53,974 nucleotides of DNA from Phycisphaeraceae bacterium. GTDB taxonomy: Bacteria > Planctomycetota > Phycisphaerae > Phycisphaerales > UBA1924. Location: assembly GCA_019636565.1 (NCBI GenBank), contig JAHBXG010000027.1, positions 1 to 53,974 of the forward strand. Direction: 5' to 3'. Positions 44,330 through 51,690 of the stretch are shown one piece after another; the first letter of the stretch is position 1; each line of letters begins with the position of its first letter. Below the pieces are notes generated by a model, which was given only the letters and a program-made list of their open reading frames with translations, was not told where the DNA came from and searched no databases. The translations under genes and the position numbers were made by a program.

Positions 44330-45736
44330 TCAGTTCATCGGTGCGTCGGGCTTGATCCAAGAAACCACCGTCTCGTAGAGCAGATATCCGTTCAGAACGG
44401 CGATCACGACTGCCATACCCCACGAGACGATCTTCAGCCAGGTGCCGTTTACAAAGCGGCCCATCTTCACACGATCAGACGTGAACAGCACCAGCGGGAT
44501 CACGGCGAACGACAACTGAAGCGAGAGGATGACCTGGCTGAGAATGAGCAGATCGTTGACACCCCTGGCTCCGTACAGGACCGCGACGATCGCGGCCGGA
44601 ATGATCGCGAGCAGCCGCGTGATCAGCCGCCGAAGCCACGGAGCCAGACGAATGTTGAGGAACCCTTCCATCACAATCTGGCCGGCGAGGGTGCCGGTCA
44701 GCGTGCTGTTCTGCCCGCTGGCGAGCAGCGCGATGGCAAAGACCGTGCTCGCCATCGTGGCGCCGAGCACCGGCGTCAGCAACTTGAACGCATCTTCGAT
44801 GCCGGCGACATCCTGGTGACCCGTGTTGTGAAACGTGGCCGCGGCCAGGATGAGGATCGCGGCATTGATGAAGAATGCGATGAACAGCGCCGCCGTCGAG
44901 TCGATCGTTGCGTAGCGAACGGCCATCGCCTTGCCCTCGTCGGTTCTTTCGTACCTGCGAGTCTGCACGATGCTGCTGTGCAGATAGAGATTGTGAGGCA
45001 TGACGGTGGCGCCAAGAATCCCGATCGCGATGTAGAGCTTGGCCGGGTCCGTGACGATCTCGGGTCGGGGCAACAGGCCCGCGAGGACTCCGGGAAGGTC
45101 CGGACGCGAAGCGATCATTTCGTAGGCAAAGCACAGGCCGATGGTCAGTACAAGCACGGCGATAATCGCCTCGATCGCGCGAAAGCCCCGGTATTGCAGC
45201 ATGAGAATCAGCAGCACGTCTACCGCAGTGATGCACACGCCGAGCCAGAGCGGAATGCCGAACAGCAGGTTGAGCGCGATGGCGGATCCAATGACTTCCG
45301 CCAGATCGCACGCCGCGATCGCAATCTCACAGAGCACCCACAGAATGAAGCCGACGGGCTTGCTGTAATGGTCGCGGCAGGCCTGCGCCAGGTCGCGCCC
45401 GGTCACGATTCCCAGTTTCAGCGCGAGATGCTGCAGCACCATTGCCATCAGATTCGAGATCAGGATGACCGAGAGAAGCGTGTAACCGAATTGCGCGCCG
45501 CCCGCAAGATCGGTCGCCCAGTTACCCGGATCCATGTAGCCGACCGAAACCATCAGTCCCGGGCCCGTGAACGCGAAGAGTTTCTTCCAGAATGTGCCGT
45601 GCGTCGGGACGGGGATCGACGCGTGCACTTCGGCGAGCGAAGGAGTCTGGTTGCGGGCGCGCCAGCCGGGCTCCATCGTGGAAATCGCCGGTGCCGGGTC
45701 GGATTGGGCCGGGGAGTTGGGCGGCAAGGTGCTCAT
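44330..45736 (-). CDS. mntH: NRAMP-family Mn2+/Fe2+ transporter
   Basis: ATG 45734-45736; 468 residues with eleven predicted membrane helices after a 50-residue cytoplasmic leader. [21 protein letters not shown] carries the metal-binding DPGN, and [17 protein letters not shown] carries the MPH motif of helix 6. It imports Mn2+ (and perhaps Fe2+) with protons. It is the first gene of the mntH-mntR unit, and a 20-bp palindrome 28 bases upstream is the likely regulator site. Confidence 0.95.
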   Translation of the reverse strand: MSTLPPNSPAQSDPAPAISTMEPGWRARNQTPSLAEVHASIPVPTHGTFWKKLFAFTGPGLMVSVGYMDPGNWATDLAGGAQFGYTLLSVILISNLMAMVLQHLALKLGIVTGRDLAQACRDHYSKPVGFILWVLCEIAIAACDLAEVIGSAIALNLLFGIPLWLGVCITAVDVLLILMLQYRGFRAIEAIIAVLVLTIGLCFAYEMIASRPDLPGVLAGLLPRPEIVTDPAKLYIAIGILGATVMPHNLYLHSSIVQTRRYERTDEGKAMAVRYATIDSTAALFIAFFINAAILILAAATFHNTGHQDVAGIEDAFKLLTPVLGATMASTVFAIALLASGQNSTLTGTLAGQIVMEGFLNIRLAPWLRRLITRLLAIIPAAIVAVLYGARGVNDLLILSQVILSLQLSFAVIPLVLFTSDRVKMGRFVNGTWLKIVSWGMAVVIAVLNGYLLYETVVSWIKPDAPMN

Positions 45737-45763
45737 GGACGGTTTGCCGCATCGTAGTCCCTG

Positions 45764-45783
45764 AAGTTTGATGAATCAAACTT
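45764..45783 (-). promoter_or_regulatory. Palindromic operator upstream of mntH (putative MntR box)
   Basis: AAGTTTGAT (45764-45772), central GA, then ATCAAACTT (45775-45783): a perfect 9-bp inverted repeat with a 2-bp centre. It lies 28 bases upstream of the mntH ATG and in an AT-rich patch unlike the surrounding GC-rich DNA. Dimeric DtxR/MntR proteins bind sites of this size and symmetry. I could not place convincing -35/-10 boxes around it. The regulator gene follows mntH in the same unit. Confidence 0.7.
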
Positions 45784-45869
45784 GATAGTTGGACAAATAA
45801 AACAACTTTGAAACAAGGCCACTCGCAGCCGAAAACCAACCGCGTCGAGCGCTCGTCCGCGAGAGTTTT

Positions 45870-45889
45870 TTGTGGGTAATTGCCCACAA
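45870..45889. other. Hairpin between phhA and mntH
   Basis: TTGTGGG (45870-45876) and CCCACAA (45883-45889) form a 7-bp perfect stem around TAATTG. On the minus strand it follows the phhA stop (45937) by about 50 bases, the place for a terminator, but it is followed by A, not T. It may instead be a protein-binding site or a structural pause. Confidence 0.4.
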
Positions 45890-45936
45890 GGAGGATTGGA
45901 TACCTCCCGCCTCCCGACGCGGCGGTGATCTTGGAC

Positions 45937-46920
45937 TTAGCGACCGGCTGGAACGGCCGGATCGGTTGTTTTCCAGCTCTTGCCCAGCACCTGTTCCGCG
46001 TAGCGGCTCATCGCGTCACGCAGCTGCTCGAAGTTCTCGAGCACGTAATAGATGGGCTGGAAATGATCGATCTCGAAGTCGGTATTGCAAACCCGCTCCA
46101 TATCAAACGGACGCCACTCCGCCACCGGGCGCTCGATGCAGTCGGGGGCGCTCTGGCCTTTTTTCTCCCAGTCGCCTTTGAGCGCGTACTCGCTCTCGCT
46201 GTGGCTGCTCACCAGTCCGCTGCCGTAGATCTTGACCTGCCCGCCTTCCTTGATCAGGCCGAATTCGACGGTGAACCAGAAAAGCCGCCCCAGTCGCTTG
46301 ATGTGTTCTTCGTCCTCGCACAGTAGCGACGCCTTGCCATAGGTTTGCAGGAAGTCCGCAAAGACCCGCAGCGCGTGCAGCGGCACATGCCCGAAGACAT
46401 CATGAAAGATGTCCGGCTCGGGCAAGTAGTCCATCACATCGCGCGGCCGGATGAGCACCGTCGTGGGGAATTCCCGCTGCGCCAGGCAGGCAAAGAACGC
46501 CTTGGCCGGCAGGTACCCGGGCACGCCGTGCGATGCCCAGCTCGATTGCGCTCCCAGGAACTTGTTGATGCCGTCAATCCGCGTTCCCTTCGCCAGTTTT
46601 TCGCCGCCGGCGATCTCGATGTCGCGGTCGAGCACGAGATCATCGAGCAGAGGGAGGCGGTCGCGTGTCAGCCTTAGGATCTTCATCCCATCGATGAACT
46701 GGCTGCTCACCTGGCTCGCGAGCACCGACCATCGCCGGTCAAAGAGATCGCGCCAGACCTCGTGATCCTGTCTCGTGTACTTGGTGTAATGCTGCGTGAT
46801 GTAGAAATGGTTCGCGTCGATTTCCTGATGATGCATCTCGGGCGCGCGATCGGCCCACTCCTGCGCCTGCCGGGCCTCATCGGAATCAATGATGTTGTTG
46901 TAGCGGATTTCCGGGCGCAT
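45937..46920 (-). CDS. phhA: Phenylalanine 4-monooxygenase
   Basis: ATG 46918-46920 (MRPEIRYNNIIDSDEA) is preceded by GGAGAGG and gives 327 residues. It hydroxylates phenylalanine to tyrosine using tetrahydropterin and non-haem iron. The iron ligands are His173 and His178 in IFHDVFGHVPLH and Glu219 in WFTVEFGL, the aromatic-hydroxylase facial triad. No regulatory ACT domain is present, as in other bacterial forms. The pterin recycling gene phhB is not adjacent. A longer open frame to 47040 runs into a terminator and is rejected. Upstream lies a leader with a short ORF. Confidence 0.93.
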   Translation of the reverse strand: MRPEIRYNNIIDSDEARQAQEWADRAPEMHHQEIDANHFYITQHYTKYTRQDHEVWRDLFDRRWSVLASQVSSQFIDGMKILRLTRDRLPLLDDLVLDRDIEIAGGEKLAKGTRIDGINKFLGAQSSWASHGVPGYLPAKAFFACLAQREFPTTVLIRPRDVMDYLPEPDIFHDVFGHVPLHALRVFADFLQTYGKASLLCEDEEHIKRLGRLFWFTVEFGLIKEGGQVKIYGSGLVSSHSESEYALKGDWEKKGQSAPDCIERPVAEWRPFDMERVCNTDFEIDHFQPIYYVLENFEQLRDAMSRYAEQVLGKSWKTTDPAVPAGR

Positions 46921-47027
46921 GAGCCTCTCCGTGGCAAGCCGTCGCGCTGCGACGGCACCATGCACTGTATTCAGACTTCTTGTTCCGCCTGCGCTGAAAT
47001 GGAAGCCACAGGCGACGCTCAAAAATA

Positions 47028-47056
47028 GCGTGGGCCGCAATGACTGCGGCCCACGC
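47028..47056 (-). terminator. Intrinsic terminator in the phhA leader
   Basis: GCGTGGGCCGC (47028-47038) and GCGGCCCACGC (47046-47056) form an 11-bp perfect stem with a 7-base loop; on the minus strand it is followed by TATTTTT. It lies 26 bases after the stop of the 33-codon ORF and 107 bases before the phhA start, so transcription of phhA may be attenuated here or restart from its own promoter. Confidence 0.88.
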
Positions 47057-47082
47057 CAGGTCAGAGGCGCGTTGGCGCCCCT

Positions 47083-47184
47083 TTATGTACGAGATGAACG
47101 AGTCACCGGAACCGGTTGCGGCGCCGCTTCACCGATCAAACCGGCGACGAATCGGCGAAGCCGACCCAAAAGTGCGCGCAACAT
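47083..47184 (-). CDS. 33-residue leader peptide / small ORF
   Basis: ATG 47182-47184 to TAA 47083-47085 encodes MLRALLGRLRRFVAGLIGEA plus a Pro/Val/Thr/Arg tail, 33 residues in all. A strong GGGAGGAA site lies nine bases upstream. The first 17 residues form an amphipathic Arg-rich helix with hydrophobic face, as in membrane-active or leader peptides. There is one Phe and no Tyr, so it is not an obvious phenylalanine-attenuation peptide. An intrinsic terminator follows at 47028-47056. It could be a translated leader, a stand-alone peptide gene, or the 5' part of a regulatory RNA. Confidence 0.5.
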   Translation of the reverse strand: MLRALLGRLRRFVAGLIGEAAPQPVPVTRSSRT

Positions 47185-47186
47185 GA

Positions 47187-47271
47187 CGAAGTTCCTCCCT
47201 TCGTACGCCGCGGCGTACGCCCATTGACTCCGAACCGCGGTGTTTCGCGGCACGCGCGGAATGCGTGCCGC
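47187..47271 (-). promoter_or_regulatory. Folded 5' untranslated region with sequestered Shine-Dalgarno
   Basis: Read on the minus strand, three structures precede the small ORF. A 9-bp stem GCGGCACGC/GCGTGCCGC spans 47247-47271. An 18-bp perfect palindrome CGTACGCCG/CGGCGTACG covers 47202-47219. A 5-bp stem (47187-47191 with 47199-47203) holds the GGAGGAA Shine-Dalgarno in its loop. The last could regulate translation of the small ORF. The palindrome could also be a protein-binding site. Confidence 0.45.
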
Positions 47272-47360
47272 CCGGGCTCATGAGTCCCTATCTCTCAAGG
47301 CACAGACTACCGCCGGTGCGCGACCAAACGCAAGCAAAATCCGCCGGCCAAAGCGATGTT

Positions 47361-47389
47361 CGTATAACGTAAGGATCAGCGACGACCAA
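47361..47389 (-). promoter_or_regulatory. Candidate sigma70-type promoter for the phhA leader
   Basis: On the minus strand TTGGTC (47389-47384) and TATACG (47366-47361) are separated by exactly 17 bases. It lies just after the stop of the amidohydrolase gene (47428) and about 180 bases before the small ORF. The -35 matches only three consensus bases and the -10 four, so it is suggestive only. Confidence 0.35.
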
Positions 47390-47427
47390 CCACTTACCAA
47401 GAGGGCGTACGCCATCGCCGCTTCTAA

Positions 47428-48789
47428 TTAGAGGGGGTGTCGGCGCAGCACGCCTTCACGGTTTTCGGTCGGGCGGAAGCAGCGCCAGGCCTCGGATTCC
47501 GAAATCGCTTGCTCCGGGGCGATCGGCACGGCATCATCCCGTCTGCGACGCTGCGTTGCGGCTTGGACGCTGTCCACCGGGTCGGCCCGCACCACTGGCA
47601 CATCGCTTCCGAATATCAACGTCTCTCCCGGGATGAGCCCGGCGCGAAGCAGGTCCCGCCATGGCATCACGCGATGCAGCCGGTGGCCGACCCCATTGCG
47701 CAGCGCTTCGACGTCGGCCAGCAAATGACATGGCTGCACGCTGGCGATCACCCCCAACTCCGCGAATCGCGACACGTCTGCCTCGTCAATCAACTCGCAG
47801 TGCTCGATCCGAATGGGCGCTTGCTCGCCTTGCACTCCCGAATGGCGCCATTGCTGTACGCCGTCCAGACATGCGCGCACCGCTGCGTCGCCTATCGCAT
47901 GCATCGCGATCCCCAGACCGTGCGACATGCAACGAGCGATCGCGGTCCCGATCTGAGCCGCGTCCATCAGCGGCTTGCCGTGCACGAGGCCCTTTGGCGC
48001 GTCGGAGTATGGCTCGAGCATCCAGGCTGTGCGGCTGTTGAGCGTTCCGTCAGTGAATATCTTGCCGCCAAGAAGCTGCAAATCCTCGTTTTCCCATTTC
48101 GCGCGGGATTGTGCCGCGGACTCGATGTCTTCGAGCGGCACAAAGAGACCGATCTTTAGTTTGCAGAGTTCACGGGCGTGCAGGTCCGCAAGCACAGGCC
48201 CGAGCCAAGGCGGGGCAAAGAGATCGTGAACTTCAACGAAGCCCAGTCCCTCGAGATGCTGAATAGCACGCAAAGTCTGATCGTTTCGCATTGTCTCCGG
48301 CGGCTCCGGAGCGAGCGACCAGATGGAAAATGCCGCTGCCTCGAGCAGCAGGCCGGTCGGCTCGCCTTTCGAGTCACGTTCGATGATGCCCCCGGGGGGA
48401 TCGGGGACATCCCGCCGGACGCCCGCCCTTTCAAGTGCCGCGGTGTTGGCAAACACGGCATGATGATCGAACGACATGACAAGAGTGGGGGTTGTACCCG
48501 TCACTCGATCCAATTCGGCCCGATCAAACCAGTTTCGCCCACCCCCGCCCCCACCCCCATCCACATCCCGACTCCCGCCCCAGCCCGAAACCCGAGCCGA
48601 ATGCGCCTGAATCCACCCCCCGGCGGTCTGACTGCCGGCGCGGGAGGCGATTCGGTCGAGCGCTTCGGCGGCGCTCGAGCAACCCTCAAGCGAAAGCATG
48701 TCGAGCGCGCGGCCAAGCCATGGAAGGTGAGCGTGCGCTTCCCGCAGGGAGTTCGGATGTAATTGGTTGCTCAAGACTTGCGCATCCAT
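47428..48789 (-). CDS. YtcJ-like amidohydrolase, N-terminally short
   Basis: ATG 48787-48789 lies inside the last codons of the upstream gene (19-base overlap); 453 residues. Typical YtcJ/Amidohydro_3 enzymes are near 540 residues and begin with a 55-60 residue beta-sandwich before the HxH metal site. Here the chain starts almost at that site (LREAHAHLPWLGRAL). Later metal and catalytic landmarks are present: MSFDHHAVFANTAALERAGV, GGKIFTDGTLNSRTAWMLEPY, GIAMHAIGDAAVRACLDGV, RIEHCELIDEADV and LIFGSDVPVVRADP. The usual C-terminal sandwich half is also short. A seven-glycine insert lies near residue 80. Substrate is unknown. Confidence 0.75.
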   Translation of the reverse strand: MDAQVLSNQLHPNSLREAHAHLPWLGRALDMLSLEGCSSAAEALDRIASRAGSQTAGGWIQAHSARVSGWGGSRDVDGGGGGGGRNWFDRAELDRVTGTTPTLVMSFDHHAVFANTAALERAGVRRDVPDPPGGIIERDSKGEPTGLLLEAAAFSIWSLAPEPPETMRNDQTLRAIQHLEGLGFVEVHDLFAPPWLGPVLADLHARELCKLKIGLFVPLEDIESAAQSRAKWENEDLQLLGGKIFTDGTLNSRTAWMLEPYSDAPKGLVHGKPLMDAAQIGTAIARCMSHGLGIAMHAIGDAAVRACLDGVQQWRHSGVQGEQAPIRIEHCELIDEADVSRFAELGVIASVQPCHLLADVEALRNGVGHRLHRVMPWRDLLRAGLIPGETLIFGSDVPVVRADPVDSVQAATQRRRRDDAVPIAPEQAISESEAWRCFRPTENREGVLRRHPL

Positions 48790-49418
48790 TCCTCGATTGT
48801 TGCAAGCGCCGTTTGCGGCGTGAGGGGTTCACGAAACTCGATGCGCACCAGACCGGTGCGCGTCCGCACGTCGAGTCCGAGTTGATCCACCCCAACCGCC
48901 CTTGGCTCCATGGTGGCGCGACCGGAAAGTCTCTCCAGCAGCGCCCCCAAAGCGTTCGGATCACCGTTCAACATCCGGCAAAGGCGGGGCTCCTCTGATG
49001 CAAGCGGGCTCGGACCAAAAAAATTTTCGATTTTTGTCTCTTGGACCTCCCATTTGACGTCAATTGGGTGCATCGCGGCGAAGCGCGCGCCCTCGGCGCG
49101 CCCGTGGTAGATGAGCAAGCGATCGCACGCAGCGTCGCGATTCGCATCGAGTGGACGGCACTCGACCATCATCTGGAGCGAGCCGCTCGACTCATCGGGC
49201 ACATGCAGCACGATCGACTCCGCATCGTCGACCGACGCCGGCAGCGCCGCCACCAACTCACCCGATGCCGGATCGATGACGATGTTGCGCGGCACAATCA
49301 GTTCGTCGATCGTGATGACAGCCGAGTAATGCCGGCGCAGGAACCGCAAAGGATCGGTGGTGGGCTCGTAGATGGGGCCTGATGTATTCGTCACGCGTGC
49401 ATCATGAGCAGGCGTCAC
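48771..49418 (-). CDS. DUF2470-type / pyridoxamine-phosphate-oxidase-like protein
   Basis: GTG 49416-49418; 215 residues. The first two thirds (RFLRRHYSAVITIDELIVPRNIVIDPASGELVAAL, then LLIYHGRAEGARFAAMHPI) resemble an FMN-binding split barrel. The last 70 (LNGDPNALGALLERLSGRATMEPRAVGVDQLGLDVRTRTGLVRIEFREPL) resemble the DUF2470 domain found in haem-related oxidoreductases of that superfamily. The clear HxNxDH-type DUF2470 motif is not intact, so the assignment is tentative. It overlaps the amidohydrolase start. Confidence 0.5.
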   Translation of the reverse strand: MTPAHDARVTNTSGPIYEPTTDPLRFLRRHYSAVITIDELIVPRNIVIDPASGELVAALPASVDDAESIVLHVPDESSGSLQMMVECRPLDANRDAACDRLLIYHGRAEGARFAAMHPIDVKWEVQETKIENFFGPSPLASEEPRLCRMLNGDPNALGALLERLSGRATMEPRAVGVDQLGLDVRTRTGLVRIEFREPLTPQTALATIEEWMRKS

Positions 49419-49458
49419 ACAGAATGCAAATCGGGCCTGAAATCAAGGCCAAAACGAC

Positions 49459-49483
49459 AGCGGGGCCGCACGGCGGCCCCGCT
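49459..49483 (-). terminator. Strong hairpin, probable terminator of the 49.5-kb small-ORF transcript
   Basis: AGCGGGGCCGC (49459-49469) and GCGGCCCCGCT (49473-49483) form an 11-bp perfect stem with a 3-base loop. On the minus strand it is followed by GTCGTTTTGG, a modest T-run. No large gene ends nearby on that strand; the nearest upstream candidates are the structured region and the 17-codon ORF. Confidence 0.7.
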
Positions 49484-49503
49484 AACGGTCGCGAAATTTT
49501 TGA

Positions 49504-49630
49504 GTTCGGATCTGAACCGATGCCGGGTTGTCCGGCTCACCCGTCCACGAAAGCAGACGGGCGATTGCGAGAGGGCTGTGCGCCGCGGCTATTTGGCAGG
49601 GACCGCCGCGGCCTCCCTAAAACCTCTCGC
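49504..49630 (-). ncRNA. Candidate structured RNA downstream of a lysine-rich small ORF
   Basis: Several stems follow one another: GCGAGAGG/CCTCTCGC (49567-49574 with 49623-49630), inside it GCCGCGGC/GCCGCGGC (49582-49589 with 49605-49612), then CCCGTC/GACGGG (49540-49545 with 49556-49561), GCCGG/CCGGC (49522-49526 with 49532-49536) and GTTC/GAAC (49504-49507 with 49514-49517). The strong hairpin at 49459-49483 closes the region. It matches no tRNA, tmRNA, 6S, SRP or RNase P pattern that I know. In GC-rich DNA some of these stems would occur by chance, so a covariation test is needed to decide. Confidence 0.4.
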
Positions 49631-49657
49631 TGGGGATGATTCGGTCCCAGCAGCGCA

Positions 49658-49711
49658 TTAGCGCCGCTTGGATTTCTTCTTGCCCTTCTTCTTAGCTTTC
49701 TTCTTGGCCAT
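49658..49711 (-). CDS. 17-residue lysine-rich small protein
   Basis: ATG 49709-49711 to TAA 49658-49660 encodes MAKKKAKKKGKKKSKRR: eleven of 17 residues are Lys or Arg in AKKK/GKKK repeats. A clear GAGGAG Shine-Dalgarno lies nine bases upstream. Such a polybasic peptide could bind nucleic acid, ribosomes or acidic proteins; it resembles a histone H1 tail repeat but is not ribosomal protein THX. The 49419-49458 and 49712-49885 spaces hold nothing else that I recognise. It is followed by a structured stretch and terminator. Confidence 0.55.
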   Translation of the reverse strand: MAKKKAKKKGKKKSKRR

Positions 49712-49885
49712 GAGAGAGATCTCCTCAAACATGATGTTCGTGCGCCTTGACCGTTCGGATACGCGACAGGCCCGAGCGGACGCACGATGAATTATCGGAA
49801 GTGTGACAACTTTCTCTTGAGAGTGCAAGTCAAAATCTCATGCGAACGAAAGTTTTCCACATCGGATGCGCTTCGCGCGCATCGT

Positions 49886-50398
49886 TCACCTGTCGTTTGC
49901 GCGCGCACTGCGCCACTTCGGAGACTCGAAGAGTGAGTCAAGCGCGGTGGTGTTGACCCGGTTGTACTGCGCGAGTGTCTCTCGGTCGCTCGCGCCGGTC
50001 GGAACGCGCGCTCGGATGTTCCCGTTCGCCGGGTTGTACCAGAATTCCGCCAAGTCGGCGCCCACTCGCGCATCCACTGCGCGCACCACGGGGTCTTGCA
50101 GGTACAACTGCTCGGCCGATGCGATCTCGATCCAGGGTCGATCGCCGGTGATCCAGAAGTTGCGGGGCGGGTTGTCGCCAAACCACTCCGGGTCGATCTT
50201 GCGTGGCCAACCCTCCGCGCTCTTCTGAGTCTCCAGCATCGCCGCCCTTCGATCGACCTCCCTTTTGAGGCGGATCGTCTCGGCACGGAGGCCGTTTTCG
50301 TGCCCGCCGGTCACCGCGCGCTCATATCGCCAGCCGCCGACAACCATCACGCCCAATATCAGCGTGATCGCGGCCACGAGATTCACGAGTCGGTGCAT
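49886..50398 (-). CDS. Hypothetical single-pass membrane protein
   Basis: ATG 50396-50398 follows a GGGGGGAG site; 170 residues. The longer frame to 50761 overlaps the divergent lipoprotein. A single N-terminal helix (LVNLVAAITLILGVMVVGGW) anchors a basic/acidic helix (RLKREVDRRAAMLETQKSAEG) and a small globular domain with WFGDNPPRNFW and FWYNPANGNIRARVP. The order (short leader, hydrophobic helix, amphipathic helix, small domain) recalls pseudopilins, but no prepilin cleavage site is evident. Function unknown. Confidence 0.65.
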   Translation of the reverse strand: MHRLVNLVAAITLILGVMVVGGWRYERAVTGGHENGLRAETIRLKREVDRRAAMLETQKSAEGWPRKIDPEWFGDNPPRNFWITGDRPWIEIASAEQLYLQDPVVRAVDARVGADLAEFWYNPANGNIRARVPTGASDRETLAQYNRVNTTALDSLFESPKWRSARANDR

Positions 50399-50572
50399 GT
50401 CGCTCCCCCCAACCGGCGTCCCATCCCGCCGTATCGCATCTGCTTCGGCGATCCGCATGATCGGCTGGCGTTCCGCCGCCGGGACTCTGCGAAAGCGTGG
50501 CGGTTTGCAACGTCTGCGCCGACCCGGGACCGAGAACATTGGTACGATCCGGCGGCTCTTCGGGAGACTTCT

Positions 50573-50770
50573 ATGAAGAACGAACGGATACGACCCCAAT
50601 CGTCGCGAGCGCTTGTAGACGCGCTGCTTTGCTGTGCCGCGATCGCGTCCTTTCTCGCTATCACGGGCTGCAACAGCGCCGGTCAGGGCGAAGTGACGCA
50701 AACCGATCGCCCCGCTGAAGGCGCAGGGTGGGCGGTGCAGGAGCAGATGGCCGAGAGCCAAGGGCAGTAG
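50573..50770 (+). CDS. Small lipoprotein related to the downstream FKBP N-terminus
   Basis: ATG 50573 follows a GGGAG site; 65 residues. The signal peptide ends in LAITGC (Cys33). The mature 32 residues (CNSAGQGEVTQTDRPAEGAG and VQEQMAESQ) match, with the same order, the first part of the mature downstream protein (CKSGTSEVSETDRPADGDG and VQEQIAAAN). It therefore looks like a partial duplicate of that gene's 5' end without the catalytic domain. Its length is intact with its own ribosome binding site, so it could be expressed on its own. Confidence 0.65.
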   Translation: MKNERIRPQSSRALVDALLCCAAIASFLAITGCNSAGQGEVTQTDRPAEGAGWAVQEQMAESQGQ

Positions 50771-50855
50771 TCATCCGCAACCCATTCAATTGGATGAAGT
50801 CGCTCGGTCGCTTCGCCGGGCCTGATAGCATCACGCATTCTTCCCGGAGTTACGC

Positions 50856-51665
50856 ATGCGAATTCGGCGAATCTCGATACAGAAAGCCTTGGTTCCGGTC
50901 GCTCTCGCGTTCTTCGTCGCGGGCGGCCTGACCGGCTGCAAGAGCGGCACTAGCGAAGTCTCCGAAACCGATCGACCCGCTGACGGCGACGGATCGCATG
51001 TACAAGAGCAAATTGCCGCGGCGAACGCACCCCGCGAAGAGCACGCGGCAGAAGCCAACATGGAATCCGCTGCGGGTGAGGCCGCGAATCGGCAGATGGC
51101 GGATGCACCCCCGCCAGCGCCACCGTCAGATGCTCCTGGAACGACGCAACCGGCGCTTGCCTCGAAACCCGAACCCAAGGCCGATTCCAAATCAACTTCG
51201 GTGCCCGTGCAGAAAGCCGAGGCCAAGGCAGAGCCCAAGCCCGAACCCAAGGCCGAACCCAAGCCCGAGACGAAACCCGCCGTGACGTTTCTGAACTGCG
51301 ACGATGCGACCGCAATCACGACCAAGACCACCGAGAACGGACTCGTGATTGAGGAGTTAAGACTGGGCGAGGGCGCCGAAGCCAAGCCCGGCGCCACGGT
51401 CACTATCAACTATCACGGAACACTGAAAGACGGTGGGACGATGTTCGATACCACCCGCGGCAAACAGCCTTCGACCTTTCCGCTCAACCGCCTCATCAAG
51501 GGCTGGCAGCAGGGCGTTCCGGGCATGAAGCCCGGCGGAATCCGGCGCCTCACCATTCCATATGCTCTCGCATACGGGGAGGCCGGTCGCCCTCCGGTCA
51601 TTCCGCCCAAAAGCGACTTGGTCTTTATCATCGAACTCATTCAGGTCGTCGAGCCCACGAAGTAA
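50856..51665 (+). CDS. FKBP-type peptidyl-prolyl isomerase lipoprotein
   Basis: ATG 50856 follows CCCGGAG; 269 residues. A lipobox (FVAGGLTGC, Cys28) anchors it to a membrane. About 120 residues of linker follow, ending in a Lys-Pro-Glu repeat tract (KAEPKPEPKAEPKPE). The C-terminal 115 residues are an FKBP domain: TVTINYHGTLKDGGTMFDTT, RLIKGWQQGVPGMKPGGIRRLTIPYALAYGEAG, IPPKSDLVFIIEL. It would catalyse cis-trans proline isomerisation in the periplasm or at the outer membrane. It is followed by a cytoplasmic FKBP. Confidence 0.9.
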   Translation: MRIRRISIQKALVPVALAFFVAGGLTGCKSGTSEVSETDRPADGDGSHVQEQIAAANAPREEHAAEANMESAAGEAANRQMADAPPPAPPSDAPGTTQPALASKPEPKADSKSTSVPVQKAEAKAEPKPEPKAEPKPETKPAVTFLNCDDATAITTKTTENGLVIEELRLGEGAEAKPGATVTINYHGTLKDGGTMFDTTRGKQPSTFPLNRLIKGWQQGVPGMKPGGIRRLTIPYALAYGEAGRPPVIPPKSDLVFIIELIQVVEPTK

Positions 51666-51690
51666 GGCCCCAAACACCCGAAAGCATCCA

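Noticed and set aside
44123..45757. 544-codon plus-strand open frame opposite mntH/mntR
   Set aside because: Same shadow signature; the NRAMP and DtxR genes on the other strand are unambiguous.
49500..49560. tRNA-like T-loop and variable-arm pattern on the minus strand
   Set aside because: The T-loop position that should be A is G, the T-stem is only four pairs, and no acceptor stem or CCA can be found.
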